Shown here piece by piece: positions 44,145 to 52,606 of a stretch of 61,985 bases of DNA. Source of the stretch: an uncultured Moraxellaceae bacterium (lineage in GTDB: Bacteria; Pseudomonadota; Gammaproteobacteria; Pseudomonadales; Moraxellaceae); contig CAJXOR010000003.1 in the NCBI GenBank assembly GCA_913057715.1, positions 1 to 61,985 of the forward strand, read 5' to 3'. A program made the translations under genes and the position numbers. Position 1 is the stretch's first letter. The number at the start of each line of letters is the position of its first letter. The notes under the pieces were generated by a model. The model saw only the letters and a list, made by a program, of their open reading frames with translations. It ran no database searches and was not told the origin of the DNA.

Positions 44145-44573
44145 TTAGCGTACGATTTGCTCTGCGTTATCGACGCCGCGTGCTTCAAGCTCTTGCTGCT
44201 CATCTAACATCTCATCAATCAGCTGGGCCTTCACTGACTTATCACGGCCACGAACCACGCCAGACTTACCGGCTTTGGCGAAGCTATGCTCTAGCAGCTT
44301 GTGCATCTTATCAATCGCATGTTCTAAAGATTGATCCAGATTGCCCGCATAAGCATTGACCGCCAGCGGTTTCATACCTGCCACCCGAATCTCAAGCACG
44401 CAGTGGATGTCGTCATCCCCGCCCTTGTGGGCATTTTCATCTTTAAAGTGAACTTCAGCGTGCGTGATCTTGTCGCTTGAGCGTGAAAACTCATCCGTGA
44501 TCCTTCCTTCGACGTGACTGATCAGACGCGCGCTACCTTCAATATGGTGACCATGACGAACTTGTATATCCAT
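44145..44573 (-). CDS. hpf: Ribosome hibernation promoting factor / RaiA family
   Basis: A 142-aa ribosome-binding stress protein that parks inactive ribosomes. The N-terminal alpha/beta fold has MDIQVRHGHHIEGSARLISHV, HAEVHFKDEN and a conserved VNAYAGNLDQSLEHAIDKM. There is a C-terminal tail of about 40 residues, shorter than in long HPF, so short HPF or RaiA type. The start at 44573 has AAGGA 8 nt upstream; the ATG at 44603 is unlikely. Confidence 0.88.
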   Translation of the reverse strand: MDIQVRHGHHIEGSARLISHVEGRITDEFSRSSDKITHAEVHFKDENAHKGGDDDIHCVLEIRVAGMKPLAVNAYAGNLDQSLEHAIDKMHKLLEHSFAKAGKSGVVRGRDKSVKAQLIDEMLDEQQELEARGVDNAEQIVR

Positions 44574-44660
44574 AGTTTTATTCCTTTTAACTGGAAACCC
44601 CAATCTAGCGCGGCTAGAGGATCAAAGTCTGTGTGGAATTGTTAGGATTTATCTACGTTT

Positions 44661-44670
44661 GAAATGTCGC
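44661..44670 (-). repeat. GACATTT intergenic motif, trmA-hpf gap
   Basis: The minus strand reads GCGACATTTC, about 90 nt upstream of hpf. Confidence 0.5.
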
Positions 44671-44693
44671 CGCTTGACACGGCGAGCAGAGGC

Positions 44694-45824
44694 TTAAGCT
44701 CTGCGCACCAGCCGCACCCCAGACTCGATGTGCGGGGTGCCGGGAAACTGATCAAAAAGCGCCGCACTGACCACCTCATGTGTTGCACTTAACGTCTTTA
44801 GGTCACGAGCCAGCGTCTCAGGATTGCAGCTGACATAGATCAGGTGATCAAACTGAGCCAAAAGCTCAAGCGTATCGCCATCGATCCCGGCACGCGGCGG
44901 ATCAACAAACACGAGGCCAAAGTCGTAATCACCAAAACTCACTTCAGCCTGCTTAAGCCGTCGAAACTCGCGGCTCCCCGCCAGCGCCTCGCCCACTTCC
45001 TCAGCGCTCAGACGAATCAGCTTCAGGTTATCAACATGGTTGTCTGCCGCGTTATGAGTCGCGGCAGCGGTTGAGGTTTTGCTGATCTCGGTGGCAAGAG
45101 CCGCTCGGCACTTAAGCGCCAGCGGCAAGGTAAAGTTACCGTTGCCGCAGTAAAGCTCCAGCAGGTCGCGGTTGTTAAGCTCCTCAATCTGATCCGCCTG
45201 ATCCGCCGCCCAGCCCAGCATCTGCTCACACATCGCCGCGTTTGGTTGGCTAAATGCCCCCTCTGGCTGGCGGTAACTATACTTACGGCCCTGAACCTTA
45301 AAGACTTCAGTCACATAATCGCGCGACAGCACAACTTTTTGCTTGCGCGAGCGACCGATCACTGCACAGCCAAGCAAAGCTTCAAGCGGAAGCGCCGCTT
45401 CTATCCACGCATCATCTAGCGGCTTATGGTAGATCAGCGTGACCAGTAACTCACCCGACAAGGTGGATAAAAACTCAACTTGAAACAGCTTACGCTTGAG
45501 CGTATCGCCCTCGATTAGCTCAGCCAAGCGACTCATGGCTTGGTTGATCTGACGATGAGCGACGTCAAACTGGGTTAAGTAGCTGCGCTGTTTCACGCCC
45601 TGATCATCGGGCAGCATCATGGTGTAGTGCCACTGATCACCCTCGTGCCAAACACCAAACTCAGCGCGGTTGCGGTAGTGGGTGGGGCTTGATCGGTAGA
45701 GCTCAATTGAGGCGGTATAGAACTCAGACAGCTGCGCACTTAAGCGCTGATGCTTGGCCTCAAGCTGAGTTTCGTAAGATGATCCACTCTCATGGTTTGA
45801 GCTTAAGGCAGGTTCGGTGCTCAT
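44694..45824 (-). CDS. trmA: tRNA (uracil-5-)-methyltransferase
   Basis: TrmA makes ribothymidine at position 54 of tRNAs. The SAM site is LELYCGNGNFTLPLA, the substrate motif is FSQPNAAMCEQML, DPPRAGID precedes the catalytic region, and VSCNPETLARDL holds the nucleophilic Cys. The start at 45824 (MSTEPALSS) gives 376 aa, near E. coli's 366; longer starts run into the neighbouring gene. It begins 7 nt after the upstream secreted-protein gene. Confidence 0.94.
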   Translation of the reverse strand: MSTEPALSSNHESGSSYETQLEAKHQRLSAQLSEFYTASIELYRSSPTHYRNRAEFGVWHEGDQWHYTMMLPDDQGVKQRSYLTQFDVAHRQINQAMSRLAELIEGDTLKRKLFQVEFLSTLSGELLVTLIYHKPLDDAWIEAALPLEALLGCAVIGRSRKQKVVLSRDYVTEVFKVQGRKYSYRQPEGAFSQPNAAMCEQMLGWAADQADQIEELNNRDLLELYCGNGNFTLPLALKCRAALATEISKTSTAAATHNAADNHVDNLKLIRLSAEEVGEALAGSREFRRLKQAEVSFGDYDFGLVFVDPPRAGIDGDTLELLAQFDHLIYVSCNPETLARDLKTLSATHEVVSAALFDQFPGTPHIESGVRLVRRA

Positions 45825-45831
45825 CTGGCAG

Positions 45832-46305
45832 TTATTTGCGGCTGCAGGCCGTGACGGTCTGGCTCTCAGGTTCTTCAAGTACAAATGACTTTTTATCCAA
45901 GGTCACGATACTAGAAGTGGCTGGTTGGCCAATTCTGGCCTCTAACTGCTCGCCGAGCTTAGCTGTCTTTTCAAAATCCGGATTGAGTATATTTTTGATA
46001 TCTAGACGCTCAACCACGCTCGTAAGTTTGTCGCTTTCGATCTTATAGTTGCTTGCGCCCTGAAACTCATAACCGGCATAAGGGCGACCCTTTACCTTGA
46101 TCACCATGCGACCCACGGTCAAACTTTTGCCGCCTGGCAAGTAGTTTTCACTTGAGGCGATCTCAAGTGCCGCCCCGCCCAGATCCTGAATCGTGCTGCA
46201 TTTCCATACGCCCAATATCTGACTGGGCGCTGCTGCCCAGACTGGCGTTGAAAAACCCACCAACATCACTGTCGATATGGCTAAGTTGATCCCAAGAGCT
46301 CTCAT
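45832..46305 (-). CDS. Hypothetical secreted protein
   Basis: A 157-aa protein with a classic signal peptide (INLAISTVMLVGFSTPVWA, cleavage near AAA). The mature part has LGVWKCSTIQDLGG, predicted beta strands and a C-terminal CSRK; two cysteines could pair in the periplasm. GAGG 5 nt before the ATG at 46305 decides the start over a GTG at 46311. No family recognised. Probably co-transcribed with trmA. Confidence 0.75.
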   Translation of the reverse strand: MRALGINLAISTVMLVGFSTPVWAAAPSQILGVWKCSTIQDLGGAALEIASSENYLPGGKSLTVGRMVIKVKGRPYAGYEFQGASNYKIESDKLTSVVERLDIKNILNPDFEKTAKLGEQLEARIGQPATSSIVTLDKKSFVLEEPESQTVTACSRK

Positions 46306-46372
46306 GCACACCTCAAAATAAAAGCGTCAAAAAAGCGCAGCAAACGCTGCGCCATATCAAATCACTATAGAC

Positions 46373-47605
46373 TCAGTAGAGCACACGCACCTTAAGTGTT
46401 TGCTCGACCGCGCGTAATTTTCCGACAGCCGCGTCTGAATCATCGTCATCGACGTCCATGACTAGGTAACCTAAGTCCCCGTCGGTCATGAGGCTTTGCG
46501 AAGTGATGTTGATCCCTGCATCGGCAAAAGACGAGTTGATCTGAGCGAGCACGCCGGGTACGTTTTTGTGGACATGCAAGATACGGTGAGCACCGTCTCT
46601 GAGCGGGATGCTGACTTCAGGAAAGTTAACCGAGGTCACGGTGTCGCCTGCGTCTGAGTAGCGCACCAGTTTCTCAGCCACTTCCAGCCCGATGTTGGCC
46701 TGAGCTTCCTGAGTCGATCCACCGATGTGCGGGGTCAAGATAACATTTTTCAAACCCACCAAAGGTGACTCAAGCGGTTCACCGTTTGATTTGGGCTCAA
46801 CCGGGAACACATCGACCGCAGCGCCGCGCAGTTTACCGTTGGTGAGTACTTCGGCCAGCGCGTCGATCTCAACGCAGGTGCCGCGAGCGGCGTTGATGAA
46901 CACTGAGCCGTCTTTCATGTGGGCAAACTGCTCTGCGCGCATCATGTTGCGGGTGCTAGGCACGTCAGGCACGTGCAAGCTCACCACGTCAGCGGTTTCA
47001 AGCAAGCCGGCTAAAGTAGAGACTTGGGTTGCGTTACCCAGCGGTAATTTGGTGATCACGTCATAGTAGATCACGCTCATACCCAGCGCTTCAGCGAGCA
47101 CGGACAGCTGACTGCCGATTGATCCGTAACCCACGATACCGATGGTTTTACCGCGAACTTCGTTTGAGCGTGTGGCGGATTTGTTCCAATTAGCGTTTTT
47201 GATGCCGGTGTCCATCTCGGGGATGCGGCGCATCAGCATGATCGCTTGAGCCAGAACCAATTCAGCCACCGAGCGGGTGTTTGAATAGGGGGCATTGAAA
47301 ACTGGGATACCCAGCTCTTTAGCCTTCTGCAGATCCACCTGATTGGTGCCGATACAAAAACAGCCAACCCCGATCAACTTCTCAGCATGCTCAAGCACTT
47401 CAGCAGTGAGCTGGGTGCGCGAGCGCAGACCCACAAAGTGAGCGTCTTTGATCTGCTCAATTAGCTCATCTTTATCAAGCGCGGTCTTGACATAGTCAAT
47501 GTTGCTATAGCCTGCATCATTTAAGATCTTGACCGCGTTGGGGTGGACGCCCTCAAGCAGCAAAAACTTGATTTTGTCTTTGTTTAAAGAAAGTGTCTCG
47601 CTCAT
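46373..47605 (-). CDS. serA: D-3-phosphoglycerate dehydrogenase
   Basis: First enzyme of serine synthesis. NAD fold: GKTIGIVGYGSIGSQLSVLAEAL. Catalytic Arg in NAARGTCVEIDALAE and His in TPHIGGSTQEAQANIG. The C-terminal ACT domain (VHKNVPGVLAQINSSFADAG, residues about 335-410) is the serine feedback site. The start at 47605 gives 410 aa, equal to E. coli SerA. It is divergent from a D-2-hydroxyglutarate dehydrogenase gene; SerA makes D-2-hydroxyglutarate as a side product, so the pairing is functional. Confidence 0.96.
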   Translation of the reverse strand: MSETLSLNKDKIKFLLLEGVHPNAVKILNDAGYSNIDYVKTALDKDELIEQIKDAHFVGLRSRTQLTAEVLEHAEKLIGVGCFCIGTNQVDLQKAKELGIPVFNAPYSNTRSVAELVLAQAIMLMRRIPEMDTGIKNANWNKSATRSNEVRGKTIGIVGYGSIGSQLSVLAEALGMSVIYYDVITKLPLGNATQVSTLAGLLETADVVSLHVPDVPSTRNMMRAEQFAHMKDGSVFINAARGTCVEIDALAEVLTNGKLRGAAVDVFPVEPKSNGEPLESPLVGLKNVILTPHIGGSTQEAQANIGLEVAEKLVRYSDAGDTVTSVNFPEVSIPLRDGAHRILHVHKNVPGVLAQINSSFADAGINITSQSLMTDGDLGYLVMDVDDDDSDAAVGKLRAVEQTLKVRVLY

Positions 47606-47633
47606 GGACCTGCCTCGCTTAAGTAGCTTATAT

Positions 47634-47645
47634 AAAATGTCGACC
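47634..47645 (-). repeat. GACATTT intergenic motif upstream of serA
   Basis: The minus strand reads GGTCGACATTTT 29-40 nt before the serA start. Confidence 0.5.
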
Positions 47646-47831
47646 TTGGCCAAAGTCCCCGGCGCGGCTTGTCATCTGCCACTTTGCCGGTTAGCCGCTC
47701 AATTGCCCAGAACTCAATTGGCAATACTCAATTGCCAAAAAAAACCGCAGACGCAAGAGACTGATCAGGACCTTTGATCGAATTTAAAGGCGATATGCTA
47801 TCATATTCTACCCTTTGCAAATTTTTTTGCA

Positions 47832-47869
47832 GGCACAAAACCCGCAGCTTAACCTGCAGGTTTTGTGCC
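47832..47869 (+). promoter_or_regulatory. Strong hairpin in the leader of the D2HGDH gene, possible attenuator
   Basis: Sixteen-base arms (GGCACAAAACCCGCAG at 47832-47847 and its partner at 47854-47869) match at 15 of 16 positions around a CTTAAC loop, followed by CCTTTTATT. It ends 26 nt before the start codon and has no plus-strand gene upstream, so an attenuator or a translation-control hairpin is more likely than a gene-end terminator. Confidence 0.6.
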
Positions 47870-47895
47870 CCTTTTATTGATTGGTTTGAGTCCCT

Positions 47896-49302
47896 ATGCC
47901 CGCACCCCTTCCCCAAGCGTTTTTAGATGCACTGTCTTTTTTAGATGACACTCAGCTCAAATCCGATAAGGATTCGCTTGAGCACTGGGGGCGCGACTGG
48001 ACCAAACACTTTGAGCCAGACGCAAGCCTGATCGTGTTCCCGCGCTCAACCGAAGAAGTGGCTCGTCTGGTTAAAGCCGCTTTTGATTTTGGTGTGGCGC
48101 TCACCCCAAGCGGCGGCCGCACCGGTCTGTCTGCGGGAGCGGTGGCGGCTAACGGCGAGGTAGTGGTGAGCCTGGACAAGATGACTCGGGTGATCGAGTT
48201 TTTTGAGGCCGACCGCTTGGTGCACGTTGAGGCCGGTATGGTGACCGAGGCGCTGCAGAACTTTGCTCTAGATCAGGGGCTCTACTACCCAGTTGATTTT
48301 GCCTCGGCTGGCAGCTCGCAGATCGGTGGCAACATCGGTACCAACGCCGGCGGGATCAAAGTGATCCGCTACGGCATGACCCGTCAGTGGGTACTGGGCT
48401 TAACCGTCGTCACTGGCACCGGCGAGGTGCTGCACCTAAACCAAGGCATGATGAAAAATGCCACCGGTTATGACTTTCGCCACCTCATGTGCGGCGCTGA
48501 GGGAACTTTAGGCATCGTGACCGAGGCCATGATCAAGCTTGAGCGCGCGCCTAAAAACTTGACCGTGATGGTGCTGGGGTCTGAGGACTTTGGTTCGATC
48601 ATGAAGATCTTATCCAGTTTTCAAAAGCGCGTTGATCTGACCGCTTTTGAGTACTTTGGCGATTTGGCGATGCAAAAAGTGATCGATGCCGGTCACACCC
48701 GTGCGCCATTTGAGTCACGTACGCCTTTTTATGCGCTGCTTGAGTTTGAAGCACCCTACAACGAGATCATGGATGAAGCCATGAACGTGTTTGAGGAGTG
48801 TTTGGAAGCCGGCTATGCGGTCGATGGGGTCATGAGTCAGTCCGAGTCTCAGGCGCAAAGTTTGTGGGCGCTGCGCGAGGGCATCAGCGAATCCATCGCG
48901 CCATTTACCCCCTACAAAAACGACATATCGGTGTTGATCGGACGGGTGCCGGACTTCATGAGCGAGATCGAGGCGATCGTCAGCCGCGAGTACCCTGAGT
49001 TTGAGATCTGCTGGTTTGGGCACATCGGCGATGGCAACTTGCACCTCAACATCTTAAAACCCGAGAACTTAACTAAAGATGAGTTTTTTGAACGCTGCAA
49101 ACAGGTCAATGTCTGGGTGTTTGAGATCGTGAAAAAGTACGGCGGTTCAGTGTCGGCGGAGCACGGGGTCGGCATGACCAAAAAACCCTATCTGAACTAC
49201 AGCCGATCTGAGGGCGAGATCGAGATCATGCGCGCGGTCAAACGCGCTTTTGACCCCAAGGGCATCATGAATCCGGGTAAGATCTTTGATCTGAAGGCTT
49301 AA
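47896..49302 (+). CDS. FAD-linked D-2-hydroxyglutarate dehydrogenase (GlcD/D2HGDH family)
   Basis: A 468-aa FAD oxidoreductase of the VAO/PCMH fold. FAD-binding elements: LTPSGGRTGLSAGAV, SSQIGGNIGTNAGGIKVIRYG and GAEGTLGIVTEAMIKL. The C-terminal domain has the metal-site histidines in WFGHIGDGNLHLNIL and SAEHGVGMTKK. Glycolate and D-lactate oxidases share the fold, but the divergent serA neighbour is the arrangement known for D2HGDH in Pseudomonas, where it removes 2-hydroxyglutarate made by SerA. Product choice therefore rests on context. A leader hairpin precedes it. Confidence 0.85.
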   Translation: MPAPLPQAFLDALSFLDDTQLKSDKDSLEHWGRDWTKHFEPDASLIVFPRSTEEVARLVKAAFDFGVALTPSGGRTGLSAGAVAANGEVVVSLDKMTRVIEFFEADRLVHVEAGMVTEALQNFALDQGLYYPVDFASAGSSQIGGNIGTNAGGIKVIRYGMTRQWVLGLTVVTGTGEVLHLNQGMMKNATGYDFRHLMCGAEGTLGIVTEAMIKLERAPKNLTVMVLGSEDFGSIMKILSSFQKRVDLTAFEYFGDLAMQKVIDAGHTRAPFESRTPFYALLEFEAPYNEIMDEAMNVFEECLEAGYAVDGVMSQSESQAQSLWALREGISESIAPFTPYKNDISVLIGRVPDFMSEIEAIVSREYPEFEICWFGHIGDGNLHLNILKPENLTKDEFFERCKQVNVWVFEIVKKYGGSVSAEHGVGMTKKPYLNYSRSEGEIEIMRAVKRAFDPKGIMNPGKIFDLKA

Positions 49303-49312
49303 TTCAAAGCAG

Positions 49313-49342
49313 GCAAAATGTCAGCTATGGTTGGCATTTTGC
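49313..49342. repeat. Inverted pair of CATTTTGC motifs
   Basis: GCAAAATGTCAGC and TTGGCATTTTGC pair at about 11 of 13 positions around a short centre, in the 59-nt gap between two convergent genes. It replaces an ordinary terminator here. Confidence 0.65.
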
Positions 49343-49361
49343 AGACTGAAAAACCAGCTGA

Positions 49362-50369
49362 TTAAGCCGTACAAACCCGGTTTTTGCCTTTAGATTTAGC
49401 GGCATAGAGCGCGGCATCTGCACGCGCAAGCCAGCAATCCAAACCCTCTTTCGGATTCAATTGCGCCACTCCAGCGCTGAGAGTCACTGAAGACTTAGGT
49501 AACAAATTGGCGCTACTGATGATGATCAACAGCTCTTCAGCTAACTGACTGGCTCTGTGCTCGCCCACCGAGGGCAGCAGGATCAAAAACTCCTCACCGC
49601 CGACCCTAAACTTCAAATCAGAACTGCGAAACTGACCTTTTAAGATCTCAGCGACTTTATTGAGCACCTGATCGCCCACGGGGTGGCCATAAAGATCGTT
49701 GATTTGCTTGAAGTCGTCTATATCGAGCACGATTAAACTCACTGAGGTACTCGAGTGAATCGAGTCTCTGATTGCGCCTTTGAGCTGCTGTCTTAAGGAG
49801 GCGCGGTTAAGCAGTCCCGTCATGGGATCGCAGATCGCCATGTGGTAAAGGTCGGTTTGTTTTTTCTGCGCCCCATAGCAGCAAGCCGTAAAGCAGATAA
49901 TCAAGGTGGCGAGCGTCACGATTAACCTGAGTGCCACCGAAAAATCAAGCTCAAGCAGCATGGCGGGCGTGAGCACCAAAAAGATAATCAACGCAGCAGA
50001 TAAGGCGCGCTTGAGATCAAAGAGTACAAAAAATGTCGCCACCGCTGGATAAGCCCACAGTGCTCCGATCACCTGCTGTTCAGCCATCGCAGACACGATG
50101 GTGATCAAAAAACCAGGTAGTAACCCATAATAAAGAAGCGTGACAGAGTGGCGACCCATCAGTAGCATCCGCAGAAAAACTGCACATAGGCTGATCAAGA
50201 TGATGAGACCACCGGCAAAGGTCATATACTGACCACCGATGAAATCAAAAAAAACAAAAGGTATCGCGATAAAGATCGCCAAGATCGTCATACCCATGTA
50301 CAGACGATACCCAGATATACTGGCGCCCTTATCTGGAGCGCGCTGCTTATAAGCTTCGCTTTGTTTCAT
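49362..50369 (-). CDS. Membrane diguanylate cyclase (GGDEF)
   Basis: A 335-aa enzyme making cyclic di-GMP. Residues 20-165 form about six membrane helices. The cytoplasmic GGDEF domain starts at DPMTGLLNRASL (181-192), has DIDDFKQINDLYGH, and its active loop reads GGEEF (257-261), a functional variant. RSSD at 248-251, five residues before, is the inhibitory I-site, so product feedback is expected. No EAL domain. Sensory input of the membrane part unknown. Confidence 0.9.
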   Translation of the reverse strand: MKQSEAYKQRAPDKGASISGYRLYMGMTILAIFIAIPFVFFDFIGGQYMTFAGGLIILISLCAVFLRMLLMGRHSVTLLYYGLLPGFLITIVSAMAEQQVIGALWAYPAVATFFVLFDLKRALSAALIIFLVLTPAMLLELDFSVALRLIVTLATLIICFTACCYGAQKKQTDLYHMAICDPMTGLLNRASLRQQLKGAIRDSIHSSTSVSLIVLDIDDFKQINDLYGHPVGDQVLNKVAEILKGQFRSSDLKFRVGGEEFLILLPSVGEHRASQLAEELLIIISSANLLPKSSVTLSAGVAQLNPKEGLDCWLARADAALYAAKSKGKNRVCTA

Positions 50370-50472
50370 GACGCCTTATCCCTGCGCGTTGTTATTTTTT
50401 TACAAACTCAATCCTTTGAGTTTTGCAGACTCTGTTGCCGTACGCAACCCAATTAAAAAACACACAAAAAAA

Positions 50473-50697
50473 CTAAGATTTTACCCACTCACCCGATTTT
50501 TTCTCAAAGACATTTTTCACCGCTGACCAAGCCACAGCAAAGCTGACCTCTTCTCGAGTATCACTGCCCTCTCGATCTTCAGGGTTTTTATACTGCTCCC
50601 AAGCACTGTTGTAGGCGGCTCGAAAGATCTCTTGTCCGTGCTCAGGCAGAGCCTCGCGGACTTCCAAGGGCAAATCAGACAACGTCGAGTATGGCAT
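50473..50697 (-). CDS. ChaB-family protein
   Basis: A 74-aa protein with the ChaB pattern: PYSTLSDLPLEVREALPEHGQEIF and AVAWSAVKNVFEK. In E. coli ChaB is linked to the cation antiporter ChaA, but the biochemical role is unclear. GGGAG precedes the ATG by 5 nt. It lies 20 nt after the S4 gene. Confidence 0.85.
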   Translation of the reverse strand: MPYSTLSDLPLEVREALPEHGQEIFRAAYNSAWEQYKNPEDREGSDTREEVSFAVAWSAVKNVFEKKSGEWVKS

Positions 50698-50717
50698 AAC
50701 TACTCCCGGTAAAAAGT

Positions 50718-50939
50718 TTAAGACGCAGGATCAAACTCGATCAGGAACTCAGCCTCCCCCAGCGTCACGCGATCACCGCCGCGGATTTTTTTGCGGCGCT
50801 GCAACTCAACTGCGCCGTTTACTTTCACCTCGCCTTGGTCAATCAGCATCTTGGCTTCGCCGCCACTGCTGGCAAGGCCCTCAAACTTTAAAATCCTATA
50901 GAGCTCGACCGGCTCGCGGTTGATCTGGATCGTATTCAT
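50718..50939 (-). CDS. YbcJ-like S4 RNA-binding protein
   Basis: A 73-aa protein consisting of one S4 domain (LYRILKFEGLASSGGEAKMLIDQG, then VKVNGAVELQRRKKI), as in E. coli YbcJ. It probably binds structured RNA; no target is evident. AAGGGG precedes the ATG. Confidence 0.88.
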   Translation of the reverse strand: MNTIQINREPVELYRILKFEGLASSGGEAKMLIDQGEVKVNGAVELQRRKKIRGGDRVTLGEAEFLIEFDPAS

Positions 50940-50983
50940 ACTGCCCCTTAAAAGTTGATTGTGCTACCTGCTCAAACCAGTGG

Positions 50984-51793
50984 TTACTGGCGAGTCAGGC
51001 GTATGGGCCCTGGCAACAAATCGTCACTCGTGGCTCTTGCTGGATTGATATCGATGCCGCCCCGACGAGTAAAGAGCGCGCGCACCATGAGCGCGTCGGG
51101 TTTTAGGCGGCTAAGCAGATCGGTGAAGATCTGCTCCACGCAACTCTCATGAAACCCCGAGTGGCTGCGATAAGAAACCAAGTAGCTTAGTAACGCTGCG
51201 TGATCGATGGCGCGCCCTCGGTACACCAGCTGTACGGTTGCCCAGTCCGGCTGCGCGGTGACTGGGCAATGCGAGCGAAACAAGTGGGTGTGAAGCTGCT
51301 CGAACACCCGAGACTCACCCGCAAACTTAAGCAGAGCTGGATCAACATCTTGATCAGATAACGTAACCGGCAGATGATCCAGACAGTGCGCTGGATCAAG
51401 CAGTGAAGGCATGAGGGAGTCAACACTGAGCAGCTCAAACTTAACCCGCGCCTTGATGACGCGGTAAAGATCGTCTTGTACTTGCTTGATCAGCGCGTCT
51501 TCAGACTCAAACACACTAAAGTTTAAGCTGCCCATATACAACTTAAGCGACTTGGACTCACAGATGTTTGGGGAGCTTGAAGGGACACTCAATCGGGCGG
51601 TGCAGGACACTGGTTTACCCGTAGGCTCAAGGTAGGACACCTCAAACAGGTGCCAGACATCGACCCCGCGAGTCAGGTTAATCCCAGCAGCTAAGCTCGC
51701 TCGACCAGCTGCCCTTGGGATCGCCTCCAGCACCTTCCAGTCATAGGTTTTGGCGTAGTCTGTGGTTTGACCTAAAGCGTCCAGCGTCACCAT
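50984..51793 (-). CDS. queF: NADPH-dependent 7-cyano-7-deazaguanine reductase, type II
   Basis: QueF reduces preQ0 to preQ1 in queuosine synthesis. From the ATG at 51793 the protein is 269 aa, the long tandem-domain form of gammaproteobacteria. The QueF motif ICESKSLKLYMGS lies in the N-terminal half. The nucleophile Cys176 and general acid Asp183 are in SHCPVTAQPDWA. The frame extends to a TTG at 51802, which is less likely. Confidence 0.95.
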   Translation of the reverse strand: MVTLDALGQTTDYAKTYDWKVLEAIPRAAGRASLAAGINLTRGVDVWHLFEVSYLEPTGKPVSCTARLSVPSSSPNICESKSLKLYMGSLNFSVFESEDALIKQVQDDLYRVIKARVKFELLSVDSLMPSLLDPAHCLDHLPVTLSDQDVDPALLKFAGESRVFEQLHTHLFRSHCPVTAQPDWATVQLVYRGRAIDHAALLSYLVSYRSHSGFHESCVEQIFTDLLSRLKPDALMVRALFTRRGGIDINPARATSDDLLPGPIRLTRQ

Positions 51794-51832
51794 TTTCCCC
51801 AATCAAAACTCAAGTTTAACGTAAAATTAGGA

Positions 51833-52606
51833 TCAGCCGCCGAAACCGACGCCGCGCTTGAGCAGTTGATAACAAAACCCGTAAAGCACCACGCAGAACA
51901 CTGCGATGGCGATCAGGGCGCCGGTGACACTCACGTCACTCTGCCCAAGGATACCGTAGCGGAACGAGTTGACCATGTAGACGATTGGGTTCAACAGCGA
52001 CACTTTTTGCCAAAACTCGGGCAACAGACTCAGCGAGTAAAACACCCCGCCAAGGTAGGTCAGTGGCGTGAGCACAAAGGTCGGTATGATCGATATATCA
52101 TCGAAGGAGCGCGCAAACACCGCGTTGACGAACCCGCCAAGGCTAAACAAGATCGAGGTTAACACCACTGTCACGATGGTGATCCCGTAGTGCTGGATGG
52201 ACAGCTCGGTAAAAAACAGCGCAACGATAGTCACGATCAAACCGATGGTTAATCCACGAAACACCCCGCCGCCGATATAACCCAAAAGTATGGTGTGCTT
52301 GGGCACCGGGGATGTCATGAGCTCCTCGATCGAGCGCTGGAACTTCACACTAAAAAAACTAGAAACCACGTTTGAGTAGGAGTTGGTGATCACCGACATC
52401 ATGATCAAGCCGGGCACGATGAACTGCATGTAGCTAAACCCGTCCATCTCGCCGATGCGCGATCCGATCATCTTGCCGAAGATCACAAAGTACAGCGTCA
52501 TGGTGATCGCTGGCGGCAACAAGGTTTGTGGCCAGATCCTGAGGATGCGGCGCACCTCTTTGATGAGCAAAGTGTAAAATGCCACCCATATTTCAGCATA
52601 GCTCAT
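51833..52606 (-). CDS. ABC-2 type transporter permease (YadH-like)
   Basis: A 257-aa permease with about six membrane helices and the ABC-2 motif region FQRSIEELMTSPVPKHTILLGY, followed by FVLTPLTYLGGVFYSLSLLP. It overlaps its ATPase gene by 4 nt (ATGA), so the two form one exporter. YadGH-type systems lack a firmly known substrate; lipid or polysaccharide export is a guess. Confidence 0.9.
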   Translation of the reverse strand: MSYAEIWVAFYTLLIKEVRRILRIWPQTLLPPAITMTLYFVIFGKMIGSRIGEMDGFSYMQFIVPGLIMMSVITNSYSNVVSSFFSVKFQRSIEELMTSPVPKHTILLGYIGGGVFRGLTIGLIVTIVALFFTELSIQHYGITIVTVVLTSILFSLGGFVNAVFARSFDDISIIPTFVLTPLTYLGGVFYSLSLLPEFWQKVSLLNPIVYMVNSFRYGILGQSDVSVTGALIAIAVFCVVLYGFCYQLLKRGVGFGG

